Of a stretch of DNA of 40,863 bases, positions 1 to 10,600 are shown one piece after another; the stretch's first letter is position 1; each line of letters starts with the position of its first letter. A model generated the notes under the pieces. It worked only from the letters and a program-made list of their open reading frames with translations, searched no databases and was not told the origin of the DNA. Made by a program: the position numbers and the translations under genes. This stretch comes from Cytophagales bacterium (GTDB taxonomy: Bacteria; Bacteroidota; Bacteroidia; Cytophagales; JAHDFW01): the NCBI GenBank assembly GCA_020627945.1, contig JAHDFW010000011.1, positions 1 through 40,863 of the forward strand, given 5' to 3'.

Positions 1-2
1 GG

Positions 3-1079
3 CGTCCTCTTCCGAATTTTGCGGATGCAGATCAAATCGATTGGGACAACCAGAAAGAATTTGAATTTAGCTACGATGTTGGTTTGATTCCTGAATTTAA
101 GGTTGATGTAAACTCTAAAATTAAAGTAGAGAAGTTAGCCATTAAACTGGATAGCAAAGTAATTGACGAGACGATCGACAATATTGTTAATCAAAACGCT
201 ACTAGTCAGCAAGTTGAAGAGTCAAAAGAAGGTGATTTTATTGCTGGAAAGCTTTCAGGCGAAGGATTTGAAGAGAAGGATATCTTATTACCTACTAACC
301 AGATCGCGAAAGAAAAGAAGAAATTTGTAGGATTAAAATCTGGTGATAATCTGGAGTTCGATATTCAGAAAGTGTTTGATAAAGATGCTTCTAAAATTGG
401 TTACCTAACCGGTTTGAAGGCAGAAGAAGCGGAAGCGCTTAAAGGTAAATTTAGTTTTGCTATCGACTCTATAACTAGAAGTGTTCCAGCTGAATTGAAT
501 CAGGAGTTGTTCGATAAAACATTTGGACCTGAGGCAGTTAAAGACGAGAAAGAATTCCGTTCTAAATTGGAAGAGACTATTTCTCAAAACTACGACAGAG
601 AGTCTACAAACTTGATGCGTCGCGATTTGATTGATGAATTGGTTAACAAGTTTGACTTTAAATTATCAAGAGAGTTTGTGGAGAAGTTTATCCGTGCAAA
701 CAACGAAAATATTACTGACGAACAAATTGAATCTTCATTAGATGATTATATCCACGATCTTAAGTGGTCATTGATCCGAAATGAAATCAATCAAGATGAG
801 AAAATTGAGGTTCCTGCAGAAGAAGTAGTAAGTGCGGCAAGAGCTAGGTTAATGGCTCAGTTCAACTTGTCTACTATGACTCCTGAATTGGAGGAGCGTT
901 TTGCGCCAATAGTAGATAACTACTTGCGTGAGAACAATGGTCAAAATTACATGAACGAGTATGAAAACCTTTTAACAGGTAAGATTCTTGAGCAAGTTGA
1001 AGGTAAGGTGACCATCAAGGAGAAGAAAATTTCTGTAGAAGATTTTAACAAACAAGTTGAGAAGAGAAATAAGAAGTAA
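3..1079 (+). CDS. tig: Trigger factor (peptidyl-prolyl isomerase/chaperone), 5' truncated by window edge
   Basis: The track ORF begins at an internal TTG (84), but the frame is open back to nt 3 (RPLPNFADADQIDWDNQKEFEFSYDVGLIPEFK...). Trigger-factor ribosome-binding, PPIase and C-terminal helical layout; terminator follows. Confidence 0.85.
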   Translation, partial: RPLPNFADADQIDWDNQKEFEFSYDVGLIPEFKVDVNSKIKVEKLAIKLDSKVIDETIDNIVNQNATSQQVEESKEGDFIAGKLSGEGFEEKDILLPTNQIAKEKKKFVGLKSGDNLEFDIQKVFDKDASKIGYLTGLKAEEAEALKGKFSFAIDSITRSVPAELNQELFDKTFGPEAVKDEKEFRSKLEETISQNYDRESTNLMRRDLIDELVNKFDFKLSREFVEKFIRANNENITDEQIESSLDDYIHDLKWSLIRNEINQDEKIEVPAEEVVSAARARLMAQFNLSTMTPELEERFAPIVDNYLRENNGQNYMNEYENLLTGKILEQVEGKVTIKEKKISVEDFNKQVEKRNKK

Positions 1080-1106
1080 TCTTTTTTCTAAAAATCATAA
1101 AACTGA

Positions 1107-1139
1107 AAAGCCCTGACGATAATTGTCAGGGCTTTTTTT
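1107..1139 (+). terminator. Rho-independent terminator downstream of tig
   Basis: AAAGCCCTGAC-GATAATT-GTCAGGGCTTT followed by a T run. Confidence 0.85.
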
Positions 1140-1175
1140 ATATATTTATAACAACTATTGCGTTTAAGTTGAAAG

Positions 1176-2873
1176 ATGGAACAAGCTAAAGCACTGGAAA
1201 TATTAAAATCTGGCAGAAACGTATTTCTCACCGGTTCTGCAGGTGCTGGTAAAACATATGTTCTTAATCAATATATTCAGTATCTGAAAGAGCGCAAAGT
1301 TAAAGTTGCTATCACCGCATCTACTGGTATTGCTGCAACTCATATGAATGGGATGACGATTCATGCTTGGTCTGGAATTGGCATAAAGAACTATCTAGAT
1401 TCTTCTGACTTAAAAAGGATGAGGAACAAAAAATACCTGAAGGATAAAATTGAGGATGTCAAGGTCTTGATTATCGATGAGATTTCCATGTTGCACAAGA
1501 ACCAGTTTAACATGGTGCAGCAGGTTGTTCAATATTTTAAGAATAACTTAAGGGCTTTTGGGGGAATTCAAATAGTGGCGTCTGGAGATTTTTTTCAGCT
1601 ACCTCCAGTAGGTAACGAACATGAAACTAATCGGGATAAATTTGCATTCATGAGTCAGGCATGGTTGGATGCTAAATTCGAAATCTGTTATCTAACAGCT
1701 CAATTTAGACAGTCTGATACTAACTTGAATAAAATTCTCAATCAGATTCGAGCGCAAGATATTGATGAAGGTATTTATGAAGTTTTAGGTGAAACCAGAT
1801 GGAACGATTTAGGTGAAGATCCCACAAAGCTTTATACGCATAATCAAGATGTGGATTCTATCAACCAGGAGTTTTTGTCAGGTTTAGAATCGGAAGTTTA
1901 TAAATATGTAGCTAAGACCAAGGGTAATCCTACTTTGATCGAAATCCTTTCTAAGTCCGTTTTGACGGATACTGAATTGGAGTTAAAGGAAGGAGCGAGG
2001 GTAATGTTTATTAAAAATAATTACGAAGCTGGCTATATCAATGGTTCTGTAGGAGAAATTACTGGTTTCTATGATAACGAAGGTGTTACCTATCCCGTGG
2101 TAAAACTCCAACATGGGAAAGAGATTGAAGTAGTGCCTGAGACTTGGTCTATGGATGATGATCAAGGAAAACCTTTAGCTTCATTCGAACAAGTCCCACT
2201 TAGATTGGCTTGGGCAATTACGATTCATAAGAGTCAAGGAATGACGCTTGATGCAGCCGAAATAGACCTGTCACGGACTTTTGAAAAAGGTCAAGGTTAT
2301 GTGGCGCTTTCCCGACTTAAAAGTTTAGGAGGACTTAGGCTCAAAGGAGTCAACGAAGTGGCGCTTCAGGTAGATGATTTAGCAGCAAAGGCAGATTTTC
2401 GTTTTCAAGAACTTTCTCTTGATGCATCGGGATTGAATTCGGACGAGTTGGAAAAAGAAAGTAAAGATTTTATTCGAATATCTGGAGGTTTAACTAACCC
2501 TAAGGAAATAGAACAGCATAAAAAGAAGTCCAAGGAAAAACAGGATAAGGGGAGTAAGTCCACATATTTTATTACTAAAGAATATATTGAAGAGGGGATG
2601 AGTTTGGAAGAAATTTCTGATATTCGTGGAGTTGGTATAGGAACAGTTGTTGGGCACCTCCTTAAGGTTCGTGAAAAGTATCCAGAAGTGGATTTGGAAC
2701 GCTTTAAACCTGGTGAGCAACTTCTTAAGAATGTTTCAGTAGCAGTAGAGGAGATTCGAAAAGAGCAAAACGCAGAAGAAAAATCGGCTCCAATAAGTTT
2801 GAAACTGATGTATCAACAACTGGGTAAGAAAGTGAGTTATGAACAAATTAAGCTTGCTTTGATGTTTAGGTAA
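1176..2873 (+). CDS. PIF1/RecD-like superfamily 1 helicase with C-terminal helix-turn-helix (HTH_40/RQC-like) region
   Basis: Walker A GSAGAGKT, Walker B LIIDEISM, QFRQ, and late motifs TIHKSQGMTLDAAEIDLSRTFEKGQGYVALSRLKSL; C-terminal MSLEEISDIRGVGIGTVVGHLLKV. Confidence 0.85.
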   Translation: MEQAKALEILKSGRNVFLTGSAGAGKTYVLNQYIQYLKERKVKVAITASTGIAATHMNGMTIHAWSGIGIKNYLDSSDLKRMRNKKYLKDKIEDVKVLIIDEISMLHKNQFNMVQQVVQYFKNNLRAFGGIQIVASGDFFQLPPVGNEHETNRDKFAFMSQAWLDAKFEICYLTAQFRQSDTNLNKILNQIRAQDIDEGIYEVLGETRWNDLGEDPTKLYTHNQDVDSINQEFLSGLESEVYKYVAKTKGNPTLIEILSKSVLTDTELELKEGARVMFIKNNYEAGYINGSVGEITGFYDNEGVTYPVVKLQHGKEIEVVPETWSMDDDQGKPLASFEQVPLRLAWAITIHKSQGMTLDAAEIDLSRTFEKGQGYVALSRLKSLGGLRLKGVNEVALQVDDLAAKADFRFQELSLDASGLNSDELEKESKDFIRISGGLTNPKEIEQHKKKSKEKQDKGSKSTYFITKEYIEEGMSLEEISDIRGVGIGTVVGHLLKVREKYPEVDLERFKPGEQLLKNVSVAVEEIRKEQNAEEKSAPISLKLMYQQLGKKVSYEQIKLALMFR

Positions 2874-2926
2874 ATGTGGGTCTAAAACACAATTGATTAA
2901 TTTTGAAAAGTATTTAACTGAGAAAT

Positions 2927-3772
2927 ATGAAGCCTAATGTTGTAAAAGAGTTTATTAATAACTTTAAGTTGGAAGGTGAGTTTTCCATAGAATCTGTATT
3001 AGAGGAAACGAAAACATTTGTGAAAAGCAATTTTAGCGAATTGTTTTTAGACGGTAATAGTGTGCATGCGTGTCTGCCCTCTTATAATAAAGTGATGTTG
3101 GCACATTTAGTTCGAGAGTACGCTTCTTTTTCGCAAGTAGCGATTCATTTTCAGGTCGATGCAATGATTAGAAATCATGATTGGCCAGAACTATTTACGG
3201 AACTTCAAAAGAATCTGAATGATAAAAAAGGTGATGATTCTAAAGGGATTCCACATCTGGAAATAATGAGAGAAGGTTTTAGAAGAGATTTAGGTATTAA
3301 TGTGGATGTGAGGGTAATAGAGCCTTCCGCAGTTACTCAGACATTCCTGAAATCTATGCATCGTATTTTCAATAATGATGATAATGCGTATTCCGTAGGG
3401 GCATTGATAGCTTTTGAGGTCATCGCAAAAGAAGAATTTCATATTCTTAACAGCATCCTTAAAGAGTACCGTAAAAGAATAGGAAAGGATAAGAATGAGT
3501 TTAGTGCGTTTGAGAATACTCTTACTGCTTATTATTTTGATGAGCAGAAAAACTTAAACATTAGTCATGAACAGGAGTTGGTGGATGCTATTAGGTCCTA
3601 CATTGACGAGAAAAATTTCACCCAAATGATTCGTGGATATTTGTCCGTAGTTTTAACTATGAATAAGTGGTGGAACAATCTATATTCAGAATCGATTTAC
3701 CAAAGTGAATTCGATAATTTAGAGGACTTTACGCCGCTTATGACATCAGTGAGGAATAATATCTTAGGATAG
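2927..3772 (+). CDS. Uncharacterised helical protein, possibly heme-oxygenase-like fold
   Basis: 281-aa ORF with ATG. Weak resemblance to HO-like diiron oxidase families (NLNDKKGDDSKGIPHLEIM; YYFDEQKNLNISHEQEL). Confidence 0.6.
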   Translation: MKPNVVKEFINNFKLEGEFSIESVLEETKTFVKSNFSELFLDGNSVHACLPSYNKVMLAHLVREYASFSQVAIHFQVDAMIRNHDWPELFTELQKNLNDKKGDDSKGIPHLEIMREGFRRDLGINVDVRVIEPSAVTQTFLKSMHRIFNNDDNAYSVGALIAFEVIAKEEFHILNSILKEYRKRIGKDKNEFSAFENTLTAYYFDEQKNLNISHEQELVDAIRSYIDEKNFTQMIRGYLSVVLTMNKWWNNLYSESIYQSEFDNLEDFTPLMTSVRNNILG

Positions 3773-3778
3773 ATAAAT

Positions 3779-4360
3779 TCATAAGCCAATAGAGTTTTTA
3801 TCTGGGTCCACTGATTTCGTTTTTGGTTGAATAATAAATCCAAAAGCTGTGCCCAGTATTCCCCCTATGATGTGAGCAAATTGAGAAATGTTGTCTTCCG
3901 AAAAGGATGAAGCAACTTCTTTACCAAGAAATAAAATCATTACAAGAATGAGTGTGATTGGTATTTCACCTTGTTTCACATTGGTGAAAGAGACCATTAT
4001 AATGCTCATGAACACAATTCCGCTAAGTCCTATTAATGCAGAATTGAAGAACAGAATGTGTAATATTGCTGTGATCAGCGATGTGGCAATTATCATTAAG
4101 ATAAACCTTTTAGGACCATACTTTTCTTCCAGTATTGGTGCCACAATCAAAAATAAAGATAGATTTCCAACAATGTGATCACCAGATCCATGCGCAAATA
4201 TGTAAGAAAACATTCTTGGTATTTCTTTCCATCCAAAAATAGGTATTAAGCTAATTTGATCATTTACTTCTACGATAAATGAATTTAGGAGATAGCTTAG
4301 TACGCAAAGTCCACAAATTATAAGTACTACAGGAGAGTTGAATTTGATTTTCCAGTTCAT
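3779..4360 (-). CDS. Rhomboid-family intramembrane serine protease
   Basis: Multiple TM segments, HIVGN motif, GLSG catalytic Ser motif, FAHIIGG catalytic His motif. Confidence 0.8.
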   Translation of the reverse strand: MNWKIKFNSPVVLIICGLCVLSYLLNSFIVEVNDQISLIPIFGWKEIPRMFSYIFAHGSGDHIVGNLSLFLIVAPILEEKYGPKRFILMIIATSLITAILHILFFNSALIGLSGIVFMSIIMVSFTNVKQGEIPITLILVMILFLGKEVASSFSEDNISQFAHIIGGILGTAFGFIIQPKTKSVDPDKNSIGL

Positions 4361-4575
4361 GGCTCATAATTGAGGTGCTAATTTACCTTTTTTAAGGAAA
4401 TGGTATATAAACAATATCGTTTAATTGTTGGTTTTCAATATATTTTCGTACATTGTGGTAAGGGGTTCGGTATAAATGTGTTAGCAAACATTTTACTTCA
4501 TATTTGTTATTTTAGATTGACCAATGGCAGGTTTTTGTGATTTGAAAATTTGTTGGAGGTAGGGTTTTTGGTGTG

Positions 4576-4596
4576 TTATAGTGTTATACACTATAA
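4576..4596. promoter_or_regulatory. Inverted repeat in the 5' region of the giant gene
   Basis: TTATAGTG-TTATA-CACTATAA, perfect 8-bp arms. Confidence 0.4.
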
Positions 4597-4624
4597 GTCC
4601 AAGAAAAGTAATTTGTCATTTTGC

Positions 4625-4647
4625 AACAATTGAGCAGATCAATTGTT
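4625..4647. promoter_or_regulatory. Second inverted repeat about 50 nt upstream of the giant gene start
   Basis: AACAATTGA-GCAGA-TCAATTGTT, perfect 9-bp arms. Confidence 0.4.
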
Positions 4648-4696
4648 TAATGATCAATCAATTATGTTATTTTTGATATTCGGAAAAATGTTATCT

Positions 4697-7600
4697 ATGA
4701 AATATAATCGCGCAAATTCGTTGTTAAAATTAGGAGTGGCAATCTGCTGTTCTCTTTTTTCATTTCAAACCTATGCTCAGTTAACAGTACAGAGTGGATT
4801 TACGGCTCAACAGCTAGCTGAAAATTTAGCAGGAGAAAATATAACCATAACTAATGCTACCATTACAGGTGTGACAAATCAGCATGGTCAATTTTCTTGG
4901 TCAGGCAACGGATTTGATCTCAATTCGGGAATTATGCTGTCCACCGGTGATATCGTTGATGCGATAGGCCCTAATACTGGTACTGGAACTAGTACTGGAT
5001 TTGGACAGCCGGGTGAACCTTTACTAGATTCGCTTTCGGGACAAACCACCTTTGACGCGGTTGTTCTTGAATTTGACTTTGAGGTTCAATCAGATTATAT
5101 AGAATTTCAGTACATTTTTGCTTCCGAAGAATATAATGAGTGGGTTGGAAGCCCATACAATGATGCGTTTGCCTTTTTTATCAGTGGTCCTGGTATTGTA
5201 GGAGAAGAAAATTTAGCAGTTGTACCTAGTACATCTGACGCGATTACGATAAATAATATTAACAATGATAGCTACTGGCAGTACTATGTAGACAACGCAT
5301 CAGGTGGTACAAATATAGAGTTTGACGGTTATACCATTGAGATGACTGCAGCAAAAGGGAACCTAATCCCTTGTAATACTTACCATTTGAAACTTATGAT
5401 TGCAGATGGTTCTGATGACATTTTAGATGCAGCGGTATTTTTGAAAGAGAATTCTTTATTGCAAAGAGTACTTTCTGCAAGTCTTAACACACCAACCGTA
5501 GATGGTACAGCATTAGAAGGATGTATCAAAGCGAGTTTTACATTTAACCTTGATTCAGCTGCTTCTGAGGATATATTGGTTCCAATAGAAGTTTCGGGTA
5601 ATGCTACCAACGGTGTAGATTATGCTTTTATTGATAGTTTATTCATAATTCCAGCAGGTCAAACTTCGGCTTCCATAATTGTTGATGCATTGGCAGATGG
5701 TCTTCCAGAAGGACAAGAAGAAGTGGTAATAGCGTACCAACCACAACCATGTGCACCATGGGATACAGTTATATTATTGATTGATGATGCTCAACCCATC
5801 GAATATCAGACCAACGGATTTGATTTAGGCTGTGCTGGAGATACCTCAGGGCAAGTAACCTTAAATGTAACAGGTGGTACTTTCCCTTATTCTATTACAC
5901 TTACAGATACTACTACACTTGAATCTGTCACTTATCTGGATACTGTAATCAACGATTTAAATGCAGGAACATACTACGTAGACATTCAAGATGTGTTTGG
6001 ATGTGCGGGAGAAGATATTGTTTCGGGTGCTATTTATGATGCAGGACCGACTTTTATACCAGATGGAAAAGGTCAGTTTTATGAAACTACGTTGCCGATT
6101 TCTGGTTTTAATGGAGCAACATTACAAAGTGCAGATCAACTGCTTAATGTTTGTGCAGTATTGGAACACTCGTTTATGGGAGAACTTGAAATCTCGTTGA
6201 TTGCTCCAGGTGGACAAACTGTGATTTTGAAAGAACAACCAGGTGGGGCAACTACAAACCTTGGAGAACCTGTTGCAAAGGGACCAGTGGATGCAGTAAA
6301 CCCAGATACTTCTGCGGGAGTAGGATATGAGTATTGTTGGTCTGCCAACGCAACTTTTGGTTTAATTACCGATCCAGCATTCAATGATACATATACTTAT
6401 ACAACTACCGCTGGAGATGTTCAATCCGATAAATATATGCCAGCTGGTTCGTATACACCTTATGAAACTTTTGATAATTTAGTGGGTACACCTCTTGATG
6501 GAGATTGGACCATCAAAGTACAGGATAAAATACCTAATGATAACGGATGGATCTTTAGATGGAGTATTAGTTTAAATGCAGACCAGCCAGATTCTATTAT
6601 TACAATTAATGAACCTGTATTACCTTCAGTAGATGTGGTTACAACATTACCAGATTGTGGTGTGTCAAATGGAGCCATTAATATTACGATGGTAGGAGGT
6701 AATCCTCCTTTTACTTATTCATGGAGTAATGGAGCGAATTCCGAAGACTTAACCAATGTACCTGCAGGTGATTATATATTAAGTTATACAGACGGTACGG
6801 GATGTACTTATGATACTACCATTTTACTTATCAATAATGGTACATTAGCTTCTTCTTTTGTAACAACTGATGAAACCTGCGTTGGAGCAAATGATGGAGA
6901 AATTGATTTAACAATTAATGGAGGTACACTCCCTTACAACATTAGCTGGAGTAATGGAAGCAACCTTGAAGATATTACAAGTTTAGCACCAGGTGACTAC
7001 GTTGCTAATATTACTGATGGAGCAGGATGTGTAGGATTGGTGAATGCTACAGTTAATCCTGCTACTAACATTGTTATTGTTGGAAATGTAACCGATGAAA
7101 CATGCGGTAATGAAAATGGTATCATAGACCTTACGGTAGCAGGTGGAGTAGGTAATTATTCTTACTCTTGGAGTAATGCAGAAACTACTTCAAGGGTTGA
7201 GTTTTTGCAAGCGGGATCATACACCGTAACGGTGCAAGATTCAAATAATTGTAGCTCTAATGCAATGTTTGATGTGGTTAACTTGGTAGGAAACTGTATT
7301 CCAACATGTGATATTGCTATTGGGTCAGAAACGTTAACTAATGAGATTTGCGGAAATGGTTCTGGTTCTATTGTACTTACCGTTACAGGAGGAACTCAAC
7401 CTTATGAGTACTTATGGGACGATGGATTTACTCAAAAAGATCGTTCTAATCTGGCAGCTGGAACTTACTCTCTGACCATAACCGATGCAAATGACTGTCT
7501 GTTTGAGGCAGTTTATGTGATCAACAATGAGACGGGTACGCTTGGTCTTTCTTCTATAATAAGTGATGAGGTCTGTGGAGACGGCACAGGTGCAGTTGAT

Positions 7601-10600
7601 GTAACTGTAACAGGTGGAGCGCTACCTTATTTATATAGTTGGAACACTGGGGATAACACAGAGGATTTAATTAACCTAAATGCTGGTGATTACTCTATTT
7701 CTGTTACGGATGCAAATAACTGTGTAGTCAACGGCGATTATACTGTAGCCAATATTACTGGGTCACTAACACAAACATACGAAAGCGTGTTTGATGAGGT
7801 TTGTGGAGATAGTTCAGGTTCAATTGATATCACCATGACAGGTGGTTTAGGAGCGTTGACATACAGTTGGTCCAATGGAGAAGTTACAGAAGACCTTCGT
7901 GACATTACAAGTGGTGATTATTTCTGTGTAATTACAGATGGATCAGGATGTTCATATACAACACCAACTTATACGGTAAATAACCAAAGCAACGACATGC
8001 TTATCTTCGATATTGATATTTTTGATGAAACATGTTCAAATGGGTTAGGTAGATTGAATGTAGATGTTATTAATGGTACATTGCCATACTCATACTTGTG
8101 GAGTAATGCTGACACAAATCAAGTAGCGGACACTTTAAGTGAGGGTACATATAGTTGTATTATTACTGATTCTAATGGTTGTAGCGTAGAAACAGGAGAC
8201 TTAATTGTATTAAATACTTCTGGTACCTTAAACCTAGATAATATGGTCGTTACCGATGAAATATGCGGTAATGGAACAGGTAGTGTTGATTTAACAATTT
8301 CAGGTGAAGCAGTGCCATATACGTTTCTTTGGAGTAATGGAGCTTCTACCGAAGATCTGACTAACTTAACTGCGGGAACATATACTGCAACGGTAACAGA
8401 TACCAATGGATGTCAATTGAATATTAATGCCGTAGTTGGAAATAATCAGGGAACACTTGCATTACTAAATCAAGTAATTACCGATGAAGTTTGTGGAGAT
8501 AGTAATGGAGCAGTAAATCTTACCATATCAGGAGGTACCTTACCTTATCTTTTCAATTGGGATAATGGAGCAAATACAGAGGACCTAATGAATCTTAAAG
8601 CAGGTACTTTTAATGCAATTATTACAGATGCTTTCGGATGTGAAATTACTACTCAAGCAGTGGTTAATAATCAAACTGGGGACTTAAGTTTAGATAATAC
8701 CGTAATTACTAATGAAGTTTGTGGAAATACAAGTGGAGCTATTGATATAACTATAAGTGGAGGTACATTGCCTTATACCTTTGCATGGAGCAATGGAGCT
8801 AATTCGGAAGATTTGACTGGACTGGTTGCTGGTACTTATTCTTGCGTAATTACAGATGGTTTAGGATGTACTATTAATGTTGGTCCAATAACAATAAATA
8901 ACAGTTCACCAGGATTTACCATAACCTTGGACAGTACGGTAGAAGAAATTTGTGGAAATGGAGCAGGAGCAATCTATGTAACAACAGCAGGTGGAACGTT
9001 ACCTTACACTTTTGCTTGGAGCAGTGGTTCAAATTCAGAAGACCTTATTAACGTAGGAGCTGGGAATTACACTCTTACTGTTACGGATGGAAATGGATGT
9101 TCAACTCAAGCAAACTTTGACGTAATCAACAACGCTGGAACATTTAATCTAGTTAGTTCTATTATTACCAATGAAATTTGTGGAGATGGGTCTGGTGCTA
9201 TTGATATAACAACAGTAGGTGGTAATACACCAATAAGTTATAATTGGACAGGAGCAACTGGAAACTCCGAGGATCAAACAGGTCTGTCGGCTGGTATCTA
9301 TAGTGTTGAAATTACCGATCAAAATGGGTGTGTGCTAAACTCAGGTAACCTTAATGTAATTAACGATCCAGGAACACTTAGTTTAGATAATGTACAAACA
9401 ATCAATGAGCAATGTGCCGATGGAACTGGAAGTGTTAATCTAACCGTTTCAGGAGGAACTGCACCAATTGATTTTGCTTGGAGTAATTCCGATGTTACCG
9501 AAGATATTACTGGACTTTCTGCTGGAATTTATACTTGTGTAATTAGCGATCAAAACGGTTGTACGGTTAACGCAAATGCAGTAGTACAAAATGATCCAGG
9601 AACACTAGTGATTGTGGATGAAGTAATAACTTCAGAAACATGTGATCAAATGAATGGTGGGGTAGACTTAACCGTAGCTGGTGGTATTGCCCCTTATACA
9701 TTTGCTTGGAGTAATGGAGGTAATGGTGAAGATTTGATTAATGTGAGTGGAGGAAACTATAACCTTCTTATCACTGATAATATTGGATGTCAACTTACTT
9801 ATAATACAACTGTACCAACCGCTCCTAATGATTTAGCAATAGTAGGAGCAACTGTAATTGACGAAACTTGTGGTAATGTTGGAGGAGCAGTTTACCTGAA
9901 CGTTAATGGATCGCAAACTCCTATTATGTATAACTGGAGTGATGGAGGTGCAGTAGAAGATAATATTGGTCTTTCGGCTGGACAATACTTCGTGGATATT
10001 ACAGATAATGCAGGGTGTGCCATATCAGACACCTTTGTATTAGACAATGACACTTCTAACTGTAATTTCGTCATGTGTGGTTATACTGGATCTTCATTTG
10101 CGTCAGATACTATTCAAGATTCTGGTGCTGATGGAATCTATGGGCCTAATGAAAACTGTGGTTTCCTTATTAACCCTTTCTGTGCCGATAGTATTACATT
10201 AACATTCTTGGAAATGGATATTGATGCTTTTGGAGATTTTCTAGCGGTATATGATGGAACTAGTAATGCAGATCCGTTGATCGGATTTTATAACGGTACG
10301 TTCATTCCAGGACCAGCTGTAGCAACTAGTGGTTCTATGTATTTGGAGTTTAATTCAGATGGAGGAGTAGAAGGACAAGGGTTTACTGCGGTTTGGAATA
10401 CAACGTTTATTAATGACATTGTTACGGCCAATTTTACAGCCGATAATTTTAATCCAGCGTTTAACGCACCTGTTGCTTTTACGGACTTAAGTACTGGTAA
10501 CCCTACCGAATGGGAATGGGATTTTGGTGATGGAAATACATCTATTATTCAGAACCCTGTGTACAATTTCACTGGAACGGGTAGTTATAATGTAACACTG

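Noticed and set aside
4643-4696. Track start of the giant ORF (MFNDQSIMLFLIFGKMLS)
   Set aside because: ATG at 4697 gives a standard Sec signal peptide; the upstream extension overlaps the inverted repeat and is not signal-like.
6620-10040. Regular 228-nt repeats considered as CRISPR or DNA satellite
   Set aside because: Repeats are in-frame, diverged at DNA level and conserved at protein level, with no short identical repeat/spacer organisation.
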